DNA from: Candidatus Avoscillospira avicola
GTDB taxonomy: Bacteria > Bacillota > Clostridia > Oscillospirales > Oscillospiraceae
Assembly (NCBI GenBank): GCA_018712245.1
Contig: DVHE01000075.1
Span: 1-48,437, forward strand
Reading direction: 5' to 3'
Length of the DNA: 48,437 nt
A program made the translations under genes and the position numbers. This document shows, piece after piece, positions 1 through 9,000 of the stretch (position 1 is the stretch's first letter; each line of letters begins with the position of its first letter). The notes beneath the pieces were generated by a model that did not search any database, was not told the DNA's origin, and saw only the letters and a list, made by a program, of their open reading frames with translations.

Positions 1-291
1 CCGGGTACGGAGCAATTCGACTGCTGAATCCAGGAGCTTTAGCATCTTGTGGCTGCGCTCAATGCACTTGGCATGGTGCTCAATGTCGCTCCCGTTCAGG
101 TCTGCGCCGGCCAGGTAGACGGAATCCAGAAATTCCTCGATGGAAGTGCCGTATTCGATCTCGAACTTGGCCCGCACATGCTGGACGGAAATCTCCAAGC
201 TCCAAACCACATCGCGGTATTTTTTCAGCAGTTTCCAGGTATCATGGTACAGAGGGTTCTCAGCGACATCTTTTTCAACAAATTTCTTCAT
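1..291 (-). CDS. Mobile-element-associated hypothetical protein, 3' end outside window
   Basis: Only the first 97 codons are present; the frame stays open to base 1. The start at 291 is fixed by an AGGAGG seven bases upstream (on the minus strand), and the protein begins MKKFVEKDVAENPLYHDTW. The visible part is mostly helical and charged, with a mid-part reading EYGTSIEEFLDSVYLAGADL. There are no membrane segments and no cysteine cluster in this part. It lies 16 bp downstream of the winged-helix gene at 308-1444 on the same strand, so the two are probably co-transcribed. From memory it resembles a small conserved protein of conjugative elements in gut Bacillota, sometimes labelled sigma-factor-like; no diagnostic motif is visible here, so the function is left open. 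Confidence 0.75.
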   Translation of the reverse strand, partial: MKKFVEKDVAENPLYHDTWKLLKKYRDVVWSLEISVQHVRAKFEIEYGTSIEEFLDSVYLAGADLNGSDIEHHAKCIERSHKMLKLLDSAVELLRTR

Positions 292-307
292 GGTAAGACC
301 TCCTTGT

Positions 308-1444
308 TCAATTCTCCGCCGAGGGAGAGAGTGTAAGTTCAAAAGTGGCGACCTGCTTGTTCCCGCACAGAACAGCAAGGCCAAAACGCAGCAGGGACTG
401 CTCGCGCGCGCGGGGGAGTAAATCTTCCCGGCAGTCGCCCGATAAGGGATATAACTTGTAGCGAGAGAGCGGGCAGCCAAAGCACGAAATCCCTTGTGCC
501 ATCAGGATTTGCGCCATTTTCTGAAGGATAATTTCAATGTGCGATTTTGAAACGCTGGCGAGTTCATCTGAAACGATGACCTCATGCTCCAAAGCAGGGG
601 CGTCAAGACCTGCACTATCCTCCTTCGGGAGCTCCAGGCGAATGTTAAGCGTCATAGCGACCTCCTCTTTATCTACCATCACATCCGAGATCTCGAACAT
701 GGTGGACAGATATTTTTGCAGATAGATTACGCTGCCATGCCGGCCTGGGAAGGACATGAGGGAGATGTAGTCCAGCGCGGCCAGCTTTTTCAGGACACGG
801 CCGACTGTCGCCCGGGACAGCCCCCAGCGGGCAGCCAGCTCGGTGTAGGTGACAAGGGGATTTCCGGTGCCGTTGCGGAAATAGACCACCGGCCCCAGGT
901 CTGACCCTTGTACCTGATTGTCGTTGTAGATGGCTGATACCCACAGGTCCAGCACAATGTCCATCTCTGAGCAGCGGTCTGAACTGATGAGGTCGGTGGC
1001 AACGGAAACCGGCAGGAAGAAAAAGCCGGTGTCCTTCTGGCAAGGGGCATTGTACTCCAGAACCGTGTTATGCCGCGCCCAGTCGCAGATCTTATAGCGG
1101 ACTACATTCCCGCGGCCCAGGGTCTGGAAAGAAATGAGGTGCTGCTTCTGCAGCCGTTCCAGCTCGGCCAGCGCCTGACACTGGAACCGGGTGCGGAACC
1201 ATTGGGACAGCTCCTTGAGGGTGCAGACCCACTCGCCGGGGTAGACGGTATAGCTGATGCCGTCGATGCGGCGGTATGAGGTACGGAAGTTTGCGTAGCT
1301 GCAAAGTACCGTAAAATAAAAAAGGCCGGAGCCTCCGCTTACGCGAATGCTCCGGTCCTCCATCAGAAAGCGGACGAACTGCCGGTAGATCCGGCAGCGT
1401 GGATAGTCCACCACCTGTTTAATTTGTAATTGATAGGTTGGCAT
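308..1444 (-). CDS. Winged-helix DNA-binding protein of an integrative element
   Basis: A 378-residue protein. I place the start at 1444 (MPTYQLQIKQVVDY) because AAGGAGA lies just upstream; an in-frame ATG at 1513 would add 23 residues with no ribosome site. Two helix-turn-helix-like segments can be seen: one near residues 75-110 (TLKELSQWF followed by an AELERLQKQ helix), and a clearer winged helix near residues 200-250 (TYTELAARWGLSRATVGRVL, then GRHGSVIYL as the wing). A C-terminal CFGC...C cysteine set may bind metal. The layout suits a replication or transfer regulator, and I recall close relatives as standard genes of integrative elements in Oscillospiraceae and Lachnospiraceae. DNA binding is well supported; the exact role is inference. 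Confidence 0.8.
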   Translation of the reverse strand: MPTYQLQIKQVVDYPRCRIYRQFVRFLMEDRSIRVSGGSGLFYFTVLCSYANFRTSYRRIDGISYTVYPGEWVCTLKELSQWFRTRFQCQALAELERLQKQHLISFQTLGRGNVVRYKICDWARHNTVLEYNAPCQKDTGFFFLPVSVATDLISSDRCSEMDIVLDLWVSAIYNDNQVQGSDLGPVVYFRNGTGNPLVTYTELAARWGLSRATVGRVLKKLAALDYISLMSFPGRHGSVIYLQKYLSTMFEISDVMVDKEEVAMTLNIRLELPKEDSAGLDAPALEHEVIVSDELASVSKSHIEIILQKMAQILMAQGISCFGCPLSRYKLYPLSGDCREDLLPRAREQSLLRFGLAVLCGNKQVATFELTLSPSAEN

Positions 1445-1674
1445 GGCTTTCTCCTTTTTATATATAAGGTATGAAATTGGAAGGGCCAACGAAAAAATCG
1501 TTGACTTGAACATCTTGGGGGCTTATGTTATTATTGTATTGTAAAAAGAATCGGCTGGAGGCTTTGTCGATTGGGTTCAGCTGATTGCTCTGAATGGCTT
1601 TCGTTGTTCTAAGGCACACAGCATTTGGGATGTTCTCCATTGCTCTACAATGTATCAGTCGATTTTTTGGAAAC

Positions 1675-1711
1675 ATTTTACAAAAAATTTTGTTTGGGAC
1701 TTTTTGTAAAA
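1675..1711. repeat. 11-bp inverted repeat near mobile-element end
   Basis: TTTTACAAAAA (1676-1686) is repeated inverted as TTTTTGTAAAA (1701-1711) around a 14-base spacer. The sequence is A+T-rich and sits between the last element gene and the junction with chromosomal DNA. It could be a recombinase or excisionase binding site or a weak terminator; no function is shown. Confidence 0.5.
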
Positions 1712-1740
1712 ATGCTCAAAAAAAGGACGGGAAACCGGCC

Positions 1741-1770
1741 TACAACTTTCTACAACTTTTTTACAACTTT
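1741..1770 (+). repeat. Three direct TACAACTTT repeats
   Basis: TACAACTTT occurs at 1741-1749, 1751-1759 and 1762-1770. The 10- and 11-base steps equal one helical turn, so three protein monomers could bind the same face of the helix. Repeats of this kind near the end of an integrative element are commonly arm-type sites for a tyrosine integrase or Xis, or iterons. The stretch 1445-1803 holds no other gene that I can support. Confidence 0.55.
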
Positions 1771-1803
1771 TGCCCCGAACCAGACGGCACAGGAGGACAC
1801 ACT

Positions 1804-1932
1804 ATGGAATCCAAAAAGTTAGAAAAACCTCGTGAAAACGGCACTTTTTCGACCGTACAAGGCGTGATGAAACCGGATGAAGAGGGTAGAAGGGTGTTCC
1901 CTGCGACGCGTTTCCACCACGGCTGTATCTGA
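1804..1932 (+). CDS. Small ORF at the element/chromosome junction, 42 aa
   Basis: The ORF starts MESKKLEKPRENGTFSTVQG and ends in RFHHGC-I-stop. It has an excellent ribosome site (AGGAGG eight bases before ATG), which is the main reason to list it. Its 3' half overlaps, in another frame, the start of the permease remnant. It may therefore be a truncated first gene of the mobile element whose continuation was replaced by chromosomal DNA on integration. No motif is recognised. Confidence 0.4.
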   Translation: MESKKLEKPRENGTFSTVQGVMKPDEEGRRVFPATRFHHGCI

Positions 1933-3142
1933 AGAGACGCCCTTGGTGATTACGCCGGAGGAAACGGCGCCGTTTCTGGAAATTCCCGGCATTACGGGCT
2001 GCCTGGGGCTGACCGAGCTGGACGGCACCATCACGGGGGACACGGTGGAAACGCAGGCTGCATCGGTGTATGTGGTGGATGCCGGCCAGTGGATGGAGCG
2101 GGGCGGCTTGCCCGCCTTTGACGAAGTGGACCTGGAGGCCTACCGCCGCGGCGAAACGGCGGTGCTGCTGGTCCTGTCCCAGCCGGACGGCACCGTGACC
2201 GTCACCACCTATGAAGAAGAGACGGGTGAGGACGGTGAGACGATCTATACTGCGGTGAATACCGCGGCGGAGGTGACAGCGGCGGCGGGAGATACCATCG
2301 CTCTCTCTGTAGAAGCCATTGTGCGGGAAGAGAACGAGTCGGAGGCATCCTATCACCGTGAAGCGCTCTCCCTGCCCCTGGAAGTGGGGACGGTGGCGCG
2401 GCTGCAGATTGACGCCCAGGACAACCAGAATTTCGGCCTGCGCGTCGGGGACGAGTGCCTCTACACGGTACTGGTCTCGCCGGGGTATGTTCAGCGGGCC
2501 CTGGACACGCTGCCGGAAGGCAGCCAGATGGGACGGTATCGAACAGACGATCCCTTTGGCTACCAACAGGTTTTGCTCTTTACCGATCTCACCGCGGAGT
2601 ACCTCTCCACCGACAACGCCGTGAGTCAGCTGGCGTCCAACCACCATTTTAGCGTGGGCAACATTCGGATGATCAACGTCCCCGTTGTGCAAACCAACCT
2701 CCAGACCATGCTGACCCTGGCGGCCAGCGGCCTTTGCATTGGGCTGATCACCGCGCTGCTCCTGCTCAGCACCCTGGAGCTGGAGGCCCAGCGGGAGCGG
2801 CGGCGCTATGGCATCCTCCGGGCGCTGGGGATGTCCCGGCGGCAGCAGAACCTGGCCCTGGCCCGGCAGGCGGCGCTCCAGGCCATGACGGCCATCGTCG
2901 CGGGCTGCGGCATTTATGTGGCCATCAGCGTGCGCGATACGATCTTGAATTATCAGAAGACGGGCAGCCTGCTCCCGCCGCTGGCGGAGGTGATTGCGTA
3001 TCACCTGGGCCAGCTGCGCTATACCTGGTTTGTGCCGCTGCTGCTCCTGGGAGAATTTCTCCTGGTGGTCGGCCTGTACCTTGCGGCCAAAGGCGGCCTC
3101 TATAAGCTCAATTTGATGGAAATGCTCTCGCAGGAGCGGTGA
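1877..3142 (+). pseudogene. 3' remnant of an FtsX/MacB-family ABC transporter permease
   Basis: The frame encodes about 420 residues equal to the C-terminal half of an FtsX/MacB-like permease. An extracytoplasmic domain is followed by a membrane segment near residues 270-295 (LAASGLCIGLITALLLL), the family's ERRRYGILRALGMSRRQQ coupling loop, and two further membrane spans before a short tail (NLMEMLSQER). Such permeases begin with a membrane helix and have four spans in this module; here the N-terminal span and much of the extracytoplasmic domain are missing. The frame is closed at 1868-1870, just before the first ATG, and no ribosome site precedes it. The missing part coincides with the mobile-element end, so the gene was probably split by integration. 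The first 12-18 residues may be element-derived. Confidence 0.7.
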
Positions 3143-3210
3143 GGTGAGACACGGGAGTGTTCTTCCGGGACAAGATATCCCTAAGACCTCTGCGCCCCAT
3201 GCTTCGAACG

Positions 3211-3248
3211 CCTGGGCGGTTCTTTGCTGCTGCAAAGAACCGCCCAGG
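3211..3248 (+). terminator. Perfect 16-bp hairpin downstream of the permease remnant
   Basis: The arms CCTGGGCGGTTCTTTG and CAAAGAACCGCCCAGG match perfectly around a 6-base loop. No long T run follows (ATCTTGTG), so termination would depend on the strong stem. Confidence 0.65.
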
Positions 3249-3263
3249 ATCTTGTGATGGCTG

Positions 3264-3292
3264 TTGACAACGGAGAAGGCCCATACTATAAT
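3264..3292 (+). promoter_or_regulatory. Consensus sigma-A promoter for the MFS gene
   Basis: TTGACA (3264-3269) and TATAAT (3287-3292) are separated by exactly 17 bases, a perfect consensus. The start codon of the MFS gene is about 60 bases downstream. Confidence 0.85.
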
Positions 3293-3354
3293 CTTACCGG
3301 ATTGACGGGGTGCGAATTTCTGCCCCCAAAACGAGAAAATCGAGGGAAAGTTTC

Positions 3355-4527
3355 ATGTATCTGCTGCTGCTTGCCGTCATTTATTTGATCTTCATCAGCC
3401 TGGGCCTGCCCGACTCTCTGCTGGGCGCGGGCTGGCCCGCCATGCGGCTGGAGTTTGGAATGCCGGTCTCCGCCGCGGGCGTCATCACCATGATTATCGC
3501 CGGCTGCACCATCCTCTCCAGCCTGATGTCGGAGCGGCTGACCAAGCGCTTCACCACCCGCTGGGTGACGATTGCCAGCGTGTTTCTGACGGCGGCGGCC
3601 ATGTTCGGCTTCTCCACCGCGACGGCCTACTGGATGCTCTGCCTCTGGGCCATCCCCTATGGCCTGGGGGCCGGGGCCATCGATTCGGCCATCAACAACT
3701 ATGTGGCCCTCCATTATAATGGCCGGTATATGAGCTGGCTGCACTGCTTCTGGGGCGTGGGCACCATCATCAGCCCCTATATCATGAGCCTCGCGCTGAC
3801 CTATTCCACCTGGAACGCCGGCTACCGGACGGTGTCCTTCCTCCAGCTGGGCATTTTCCTGGTGCTGCTTCTCACCCTGCCGCTGTGGAAGGTGAACCAG
3901 AAGGCCGATGCGCCGGAGGAGAAGGGGCCGGTGCTGGGCATCGTCGGGGCCGTGAAGATCAAGGGCGCGCCAAATCTGTTCCTGGGGTTTTTCGGCTACT
4001 GCGCCGCGGAGGCCACGGCCATGTTATGGGCCAGCAGCTACCTGGTGGGTACCCGGGGCATCTCCGAGGAGACCGCTGCCGCCTTCGCCTCCCTCTTCTT
4101 CCTGGGCATCACGGCGGGGCGCTTTGCCGCCGGCTTTGTCTCCGACACCCTGGGTGACCACAAGATGATCCGACTGGGCGCTTCGGTGGCGGCGGTGGGC
4201 ATCGTCCTGATGCTCCTGCCGCTGAAAACCGACCTTCTGGTGCTGGCGGGCCTGGTGGTATTCGGCCTGGGCTGTGCGCCGGTCTATCCCAGCATCATCC
4301 ACGCCACCCCGGCCAACTTCGGCGCCGACAAGTCCCAGGCCATCATCGGCATGCAGATGGCCAGCGCCTATGTGGGCTCCACCTTTATGCCGCCGCTGTT
4401 TGGCTGGCTTTCCGGCCTGGTGGGCCTGCAGTGGATGCCGGTGTACCTGGCATTCTTCACCGGCCTGATGATCGTGATGCTGGAGATCACCTGGAAAAAA
4501 GTCGCCAAGGCCAACCACGCGGGCTGA
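3355..4527 (+). CDS. MFS transporter
   Basis: A 390-residue polytopic membrane protein with about twelve hydrophobic segments, matching the major facilitator superfamily in length and layout. The start at 3355 (MYLLLLAVIYLIFISLGLPD) is chosen over a GTG at 3310 because GAGGGAAAG precedes it and the protein then opens directly with the first membrane helix. The N-terminal LGLPDSLLGAGWP segment and the loop SERLTKRFTTRW between helices 2 and 3 resemble the FucP/YxiO-like sugar and drug MFS group. The substrate cannot be told from the sequence. The gene has its own consensus promoter and ends 21 bp from the convergent oxidoreductase gene. Confidence 0.85.
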   Translation: MYLLLLAVIYLIFISLGLPDSLLGAGWPAMRLEFGMPVSAAGVITMIIAGCTILSSLMSERLTKRFTTRWVTIASVFLTAAAMFGFSTATAYWMLCLWAIPYGLGAGAIDSAINNYVALHYNGRYMSWLHCFWGVGTIISPYIMSLALTYSTWNAGYRTVSFLQLGIFLVLLLTLPLWKVNQKADAPEEKGPVLGIVGAVKIKGAPNLFLGFFGYCAAEATAMLWASSYLVGTRGISEETAAAFASLFFLGITAGRFAAGFVSDTLGDHKMIRLGASVAAVGIVLMLLPLKTDLLVLAGLVVFGLGCAPVYPSIIHATPANFGADKSQAIIGMQMASAYVGSTFMPPLFGWLSGLVGLQWMPVYLAFFTGLMIVMLEITWKKVAKANHAG

Positions 4528-4548
4528 CCTTGGCGGATGAGGCGGCTG

Positions 4549-5532
4549 TTACGCCTCGTCGGTGGGATAGCGGATGCCACAGCGGAGGCGGATGTCTTCG
4601 ATGAGGTCGGAGATCTGCTCCGTCTCCCGGTGGGTAAAGAGGGGGCACTCCAGCAGGCCCTCCCGCAGGCACTGGTTGACCTGGGCGATCTCATACTGGA
4701 AGCCGGTGGCGGGGTAGGGCAGCGTAAACTCCTCCCGGGCGCCGTCGTTTCCGTAGCGGGTGACGGTGGTGGGGCGCCAGAACTCCGGGCCGATGACGAT
4801 GCGGCCCGTCTCGCCGACGATCTCGGCCTCGGTGCCGGAGAGCTGGTCGAAGGCGCCGCTTAAAAGCGCCGCTCTGCCGTCGCTGTATTCCAGCAGCATA
4901 TGGCAGCTCAAATCCACCTGGCCGTTGGTGCGCACTGTGGCGTGAACCTGCTGCGGCCCCTCGGGGAAGACCAGATATGCCATGGCCAGGGGATAGATGC
5001 CTACGTCCCGCAGGGCGCCGCCGGCGGCGGCACTTTCAAAGCGCCAGGCGTTTTCCTCCTCCAGCAGGAAGGAGAAGGAGGCCCGCAGCGAGAGGGGGCG
5101 GCCGATCTTTCCTTGGGCCAGCCAGGACTTGGCCGTCTGCACCGCGGGGAAGCAGCGGGTCCACATCCCCTCCATGAGAAACACTTGCTTTTCCCGGGCC
5201 TTTTCCAGAACCTGGTCCAGCTGGCGGCGGTTGTCCACCATGGGCTTTTCGCTCAGCACGGCCACGCGATGCTCCAGCGCCTCCAGGATATAGGGGAAAT
5301 GGCGGTGGTTGGGCAGACCCAGATAGACCACGTCCACCTGGCCGCTCTCCAGCAGCTGGGTGTAATCGGTGTAGACCTGGTCGCAGCCGAACTGGGCGGC
5401 AAAGGCCCGGCCCGAGGCCTCGCTGCGGGAGACCACGGCGGACAGGACGGCGTCCGGCGCCTCGCGCATCCCCTCAGCAAACTGTCGGGCGATGTTGCCC
5501 GTTCCCACGATGGCCCAACGAATCTGATTCAT
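4549..5532 (-). CDS. Gfo/Idh/MocA family NAD(P)-dependent oxidoreductase
   Basis: A 327-residue cytosolic enzyme. The start at 5532 (MNQIRWAIVGTGNIARQFAE) has AAGGAGG upstream, which rules out the longer reading. The Rossmann motif GTGNIA is at residues 10-15. The conserved lysine motif SEKPM lies near residue 95. EGMWTRCFPA and the DVGIYPLAMAY segment are typical of the branch related to dihydrodiol dehydrogenase. The family oxidises or reduces sugars, inositols and related polyols with NAD(P). The substrate is unknown, and the convergent MFS gene offers only a weak hint of sugar-related metabolism. Confidence 0.88.
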   Translation of the reverse strand: MNQIRWAIVGTGNIARQFAEGMREAPDAVLSAVVSRSEASGRAFAAQFGCDQVYTDYTQLLESGQVDVVYLGLPNHRHFPYILEALEHRVAVLSEKPMVDNRRQLDQVLEKAREKQVFLMEGMWTRCFPAVQTAKSWLAQGKIGRPLSLRASFSFLLEEENAWRFESAAAGGALRDVGIYPLAMAYLVFPEGPQQVHATVRTNGQVDLSCHMLLEYSDGRAALLSGAFDQLSGTEAEIVGETGRIVIGPEFWRPTTVTRYGNDGAREEFTLPYPATGFQYEIAQVNQCLREGLLECPLFTHRETEQISDLIEDIRLRCGIRYPTDEA

Positions 5533-5638
5533 AGAAACCCTCCTTACGCAATACGCTGCGTTCATTTGACATATTGATTATCTACCACCGCCGGGCGGAT
5601 GTCAACTGCCCGACGGCCCGCCGGAGAGGAAGTGCCCC

Positions 5639-6013
5639 ATGCACCCGGACGAACTGCTGTTTTTCGACAAGATGCCCGCCATGCTGCCGGTCTATGCGCG
5701 TCTGCGTGAGCAGCTGGAGGCGGCCTACCCGGACCTGGGGATTCGGGTGGGGAAGAGCCAGATCTCTTTTCGCAACCGCTATGGCTTCGCGGCGGCGTCG
5801 CTGCCCTGGCGGCGTGTCAAGGGCTGGCCGGCGGAGTACCTGCTGGTGACCTTCGGCCTTGCCCGGCGGCTGGACGATCCGCGCATCGCCCAGGCGGTGG
5901 AGCCGTACCCCAACCGCTGGACCCACCACGTCCTGGTGCAGACGCCCGAGGAGGTGGACGAGACCTTGCTCCGGTGGATCGACGAGGCTTACTGGTTCGC
6001 CCAGTCCAAGTGA
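5639..6013 (+). CDS. DUF5655-like small protein
   Basis: A 124-residue soluble protein starting MHPDELLFFDKMPAMLPVYA with GAGAGGAAG upstream. It has the pattern KSQISFRNRYGFAAASLPWR followed by a polar region with paired His residues (WTHH) and a C-terminal ETLLRWIDEAYWFA helix. This fits my recollection of DUF5655-type proteins; the biochemical role of that family is not established. It is a single gene between a divergent oxidoreductase gene and a strong terminator shared with sbcC. Confidence 0.7.
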   Translation: MHPDELLFFDKMPAMLPVYARLREQLEAAYPDLGIRVGKSQISFRNRYGFAAASLPWRRVKGWPAEYLLVTFGLARRLDDPRIAQAVEPYPNRWTHHVLVQTPEEVDETLLRWIDEAYWFAQSK

Positions 6014-6029
6014 GCCGCTCACGAACAAC

Positions 6030-6072
6030 AAAATGCCCGGATCGCGCATAATTGCCGCGGTCCGGGCATTTT
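6030..6072. terminator. Bidirectional terminator between the DUF5655-like gene and sbcC
   Basis: AAAATGCCCGGA pairs with TCCGGGCATTTT, with a second short paired stretch inside. An A run on one side and a T run on the other let it end both the rightward small gene and the leftward sbcC transcript. Confidence 0.85.
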
Positions 6073-6080
6073 CTGCCCGA

Positions 6081-9000
6081 TTACAGTACGATCTCCACCT
6101 GGCTGCCGCCGTCGCGGGTCTTGGTGACGACCACCTGCTTGTCGATCTGGGTTTTCAGCTCCGCCACATGGGAGATGATGCCCACCAGCCGGTTTCCCTC
6201 GGCCAGGTCTTGGAGGGCGCGGACGGCCTGCTGGAGCGAGACCTCGTCCAGGGAGCCAAAGCCTTCGTCCACGAACATGGTGTCTAGCCGGATTCCGCCG
6301 GCGGCGGATTGAATCTCGTCGGAGAGGCCCAGGGCCAGGGAGAGGGAGGCCTTGAAGGCCTCGCCGCCGGAGAGAGATTTGACGCTTCTGGCCTTGCCGC
6401 TGTAGTGGTCCATTACGTCCAGCTCCAGGCCGCTTTGGCTGCGGTTGTTTTCCGCCGCACTGCGGCGCAGCAGCTCGTACTGCCCGCCGGACATCACCAA
6501 TAGCCGCAGATTGGCACGGCGGAGGATGCGGTCAAAGAAGGTGGCCTGGACATATGTCTCCAAGGAGACCTTTTCCTTGCCGGGGAGATTGCCGTTGACG
6601 GTCAGGGAAAGGGCGCGCATCCAGCTGAATTGCTGCTCCAGCTGCGCCAGGGCGTCGGACTGCTGGCGGACGCCTTCCAGCGCGGCGCCGTTGGCGGCCA
6701 GCCGGGTGTGCAAGGCCTGTTGGGCGTCGGCGGCAGCCTTCCGCTGGGCCAGCAGGTCGCGCCGCTGGGCCTCCAGGGCGTCCTGCTCCGCTGGGTCGAA
6801 AGCCTCCGTGAGCCGGGTCAGCTCCCCGATGGCGGCGTCACAGGCGGCCAGGGCCTGGGCGGCGCTGTCGCGGCGGGCCTGGGCCTGCTGCGAGGCATCG
6901 GTCAGCCGCGCCCGGGCGGTCAGTAAATCCTGCCGCTGGGCCTCGGCTGCCATGGCGTCGGGATGGCGCAGGCCCTGCTGGAGCGAGGCGATCTCGCCCC
7001 GGAGCGCGGCGGCGCGGACCTCCGCTTGGGCCAAGGCGTCCCGGGCCTCCGATTCCTGGCGTTCCAGCTCCGGCAACACCTGTTCTGCCTGGGCGATTTG
7101 CGTGCGCAGCGCGTCCTGCCGGGCGAGGCGCTGCTCCGCCTCCGAAAGGGCGGCTTTGGCGCGATGCAGCGTTTCGGCGGCGTCTTCCAGCGCCGCGCCG
7201 GTCTCGGCGTCGGCCGCTTCCCAGTCGCAGCCGGGCAGCAGGGCCGCCAGCTGCCGGGTGATGGCGGTGCGGAGCTGTTGACTCTGCCCCAGCAGGGCCT
7301 GGGCTTCCAGAGCAGCCTGGGAGCAGGCCTGCTCCCATTGTTTCCGCTGGGCGGTCAGCTCTTTGCAGCGCTCCTCCCGCCTCTTAATCTGCTGTTCCAG
7401 CGCGATCCGGGCCTGGAGCCGGGCGGCCAACGCCGCTTCCTCCTGTTCCAGCGCCGCCTGTGCCGCGGCTGCCTCGTCCCGGCAGCTTTGCAGCTGCGCC
7501 GCTGCCTCGTCCAGCCGGGGCGTGTCGCTCAGGGCCTCCAGCTGGGCCAGGAGCTGCCGCTCCCGCTCCGCCAGGGCCGATTTCCAGCTCCCGGCCTGGA
7601 GGCTCTGGGCTGCAGCGGTCTGCTGCGCCGCATCGGCTTCGGCCTTGGCTTCCTTCAGTGCCGCCTCAGTGGGCGCCTGCCGGGACACCTGGGCCGGAGC
7701 GGGGTGGTGGAGGGCGCCGCATACCGGGCAGGGCTGCCCGTCTGTCAGCGTCTGGGCCAGAATCCCCGCCTGCTCGTCCAGAAAGGCCTGGTTGAGCTGC
7801 CGGTACCGGCTGCCCAACGCGTCGGCCTGGCGCTGGGCCTCGGTGTAGACTTGTTGGGCCTGCTCCAGCGTTGCCTGGGCCTCGTCCCGGCGGCGCAGCA
7901 GGTCTTCTCCGGCGGCGATGGCCTTGTGTCGGGCCGCCAGGGCGTCCCGGCGGCGCAGCAGCGCCGCCTGCTCTGCCTCCAGCGCGGCTTCGGCAGTTCG
8001 GGCCAGGTTGTCCGCCTGCAACGCTTCCGTCTCTTGGGCCAGGGCGTCATCCACTTCCCGGCAGCGCTGGGCCGCTTGCGCCTGGGCTGCCTGGGCCGTT
8101 TGCAGCTGCGCGGCCCCATGCCGCGCCTGGTCGAGGTCGCCGGCCAAGGCTTCCAGCGCGGCTTGCCGCGCCTGGATCTCGCGGATCTCTCCCAATAGCT
8201 GCTGTTGCGTTGCCTCCGCAGGCAGCAGCTGCTGGGCTTCCGCCTGCCACTGGGTCAGCTGCCGGGCCTGGTCGTCCCGGCGCTGGGCGGCCTGGGCACC
8301 GCGGGCTTTCAGCGCCGCCGCCTCCTGGGTCAGCGCCGCTAGTGCTTCCAGCTTGTCGGTCAGGGTTTGGTATTGGGGCATCGCCGCTTCCAGCGCGGCG
8401 ATTTCGCCGGTCAGCGCTTCCACTTGCGGCGCCTGGGCCTGGGCTTTCTCCCAGGCGCTTTGGGCTTCCGCCAGAGCCGCCTGGAGGGCAGGGCGCTGCT
8501 GCCGGGCAGCCTGGAGCTTCGAAAGGGTGCGGGCCGTCTCCTGGGCCCGGCCCAGTCGGGCGGCGATTTCCTCCAGCGCCGCGTCCACCTGGACCATTTG
8601 GGCCTTCACCGCCGTTTCGGCCTCGGTGTCCTGGTGGAGGAGCGCCTCCAGCAGCGGTACCACCTCCGAAATCGGCAGCTGTCCGGCCTGGGCCTGCTCC
8701 AGTGCCGCTGCCTGGGGATGCTCCGCAGGGCAGACAGCGCCATGGAGGTACTGCGTCAGGCTGCTCCGGGCGGCCTCGCAGGCGCGTTGGAGCTGGGCGG
8801 TCTCCTGCTTGAGCCGCTCCTGGAAGGCCATGTAAAACCGGGTGTGGAAAATTTCCCGGAAGATCTCCTGCCGGCTCTTGGTGTCGGCCAGCAGCAGCTT
8901 CAAAAAGTCGCCCTGGGCGATCATGGCGATTTGGGAGAACTGATTCCGGTCCAGGCCGATGATGCGGATGATCTCGCTGTTGACCTCCCGCACCTTTGTC

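Noticed and set aside
308-1513. Longer start at 1513 for the winged-helix gene
   Set aside because: The extra 23 residues have no ribosome site, whereas AAGGAGA precedes ATG 1444.
1802-3235. 477-codon minus-strand frame opposite the permease remnant
   Set aside because: It is antisense to a frame with clear FtsX features, has no ribosome site, and reads as Arg/Gln/His-rich nonsense typical of high-G+C shadows.
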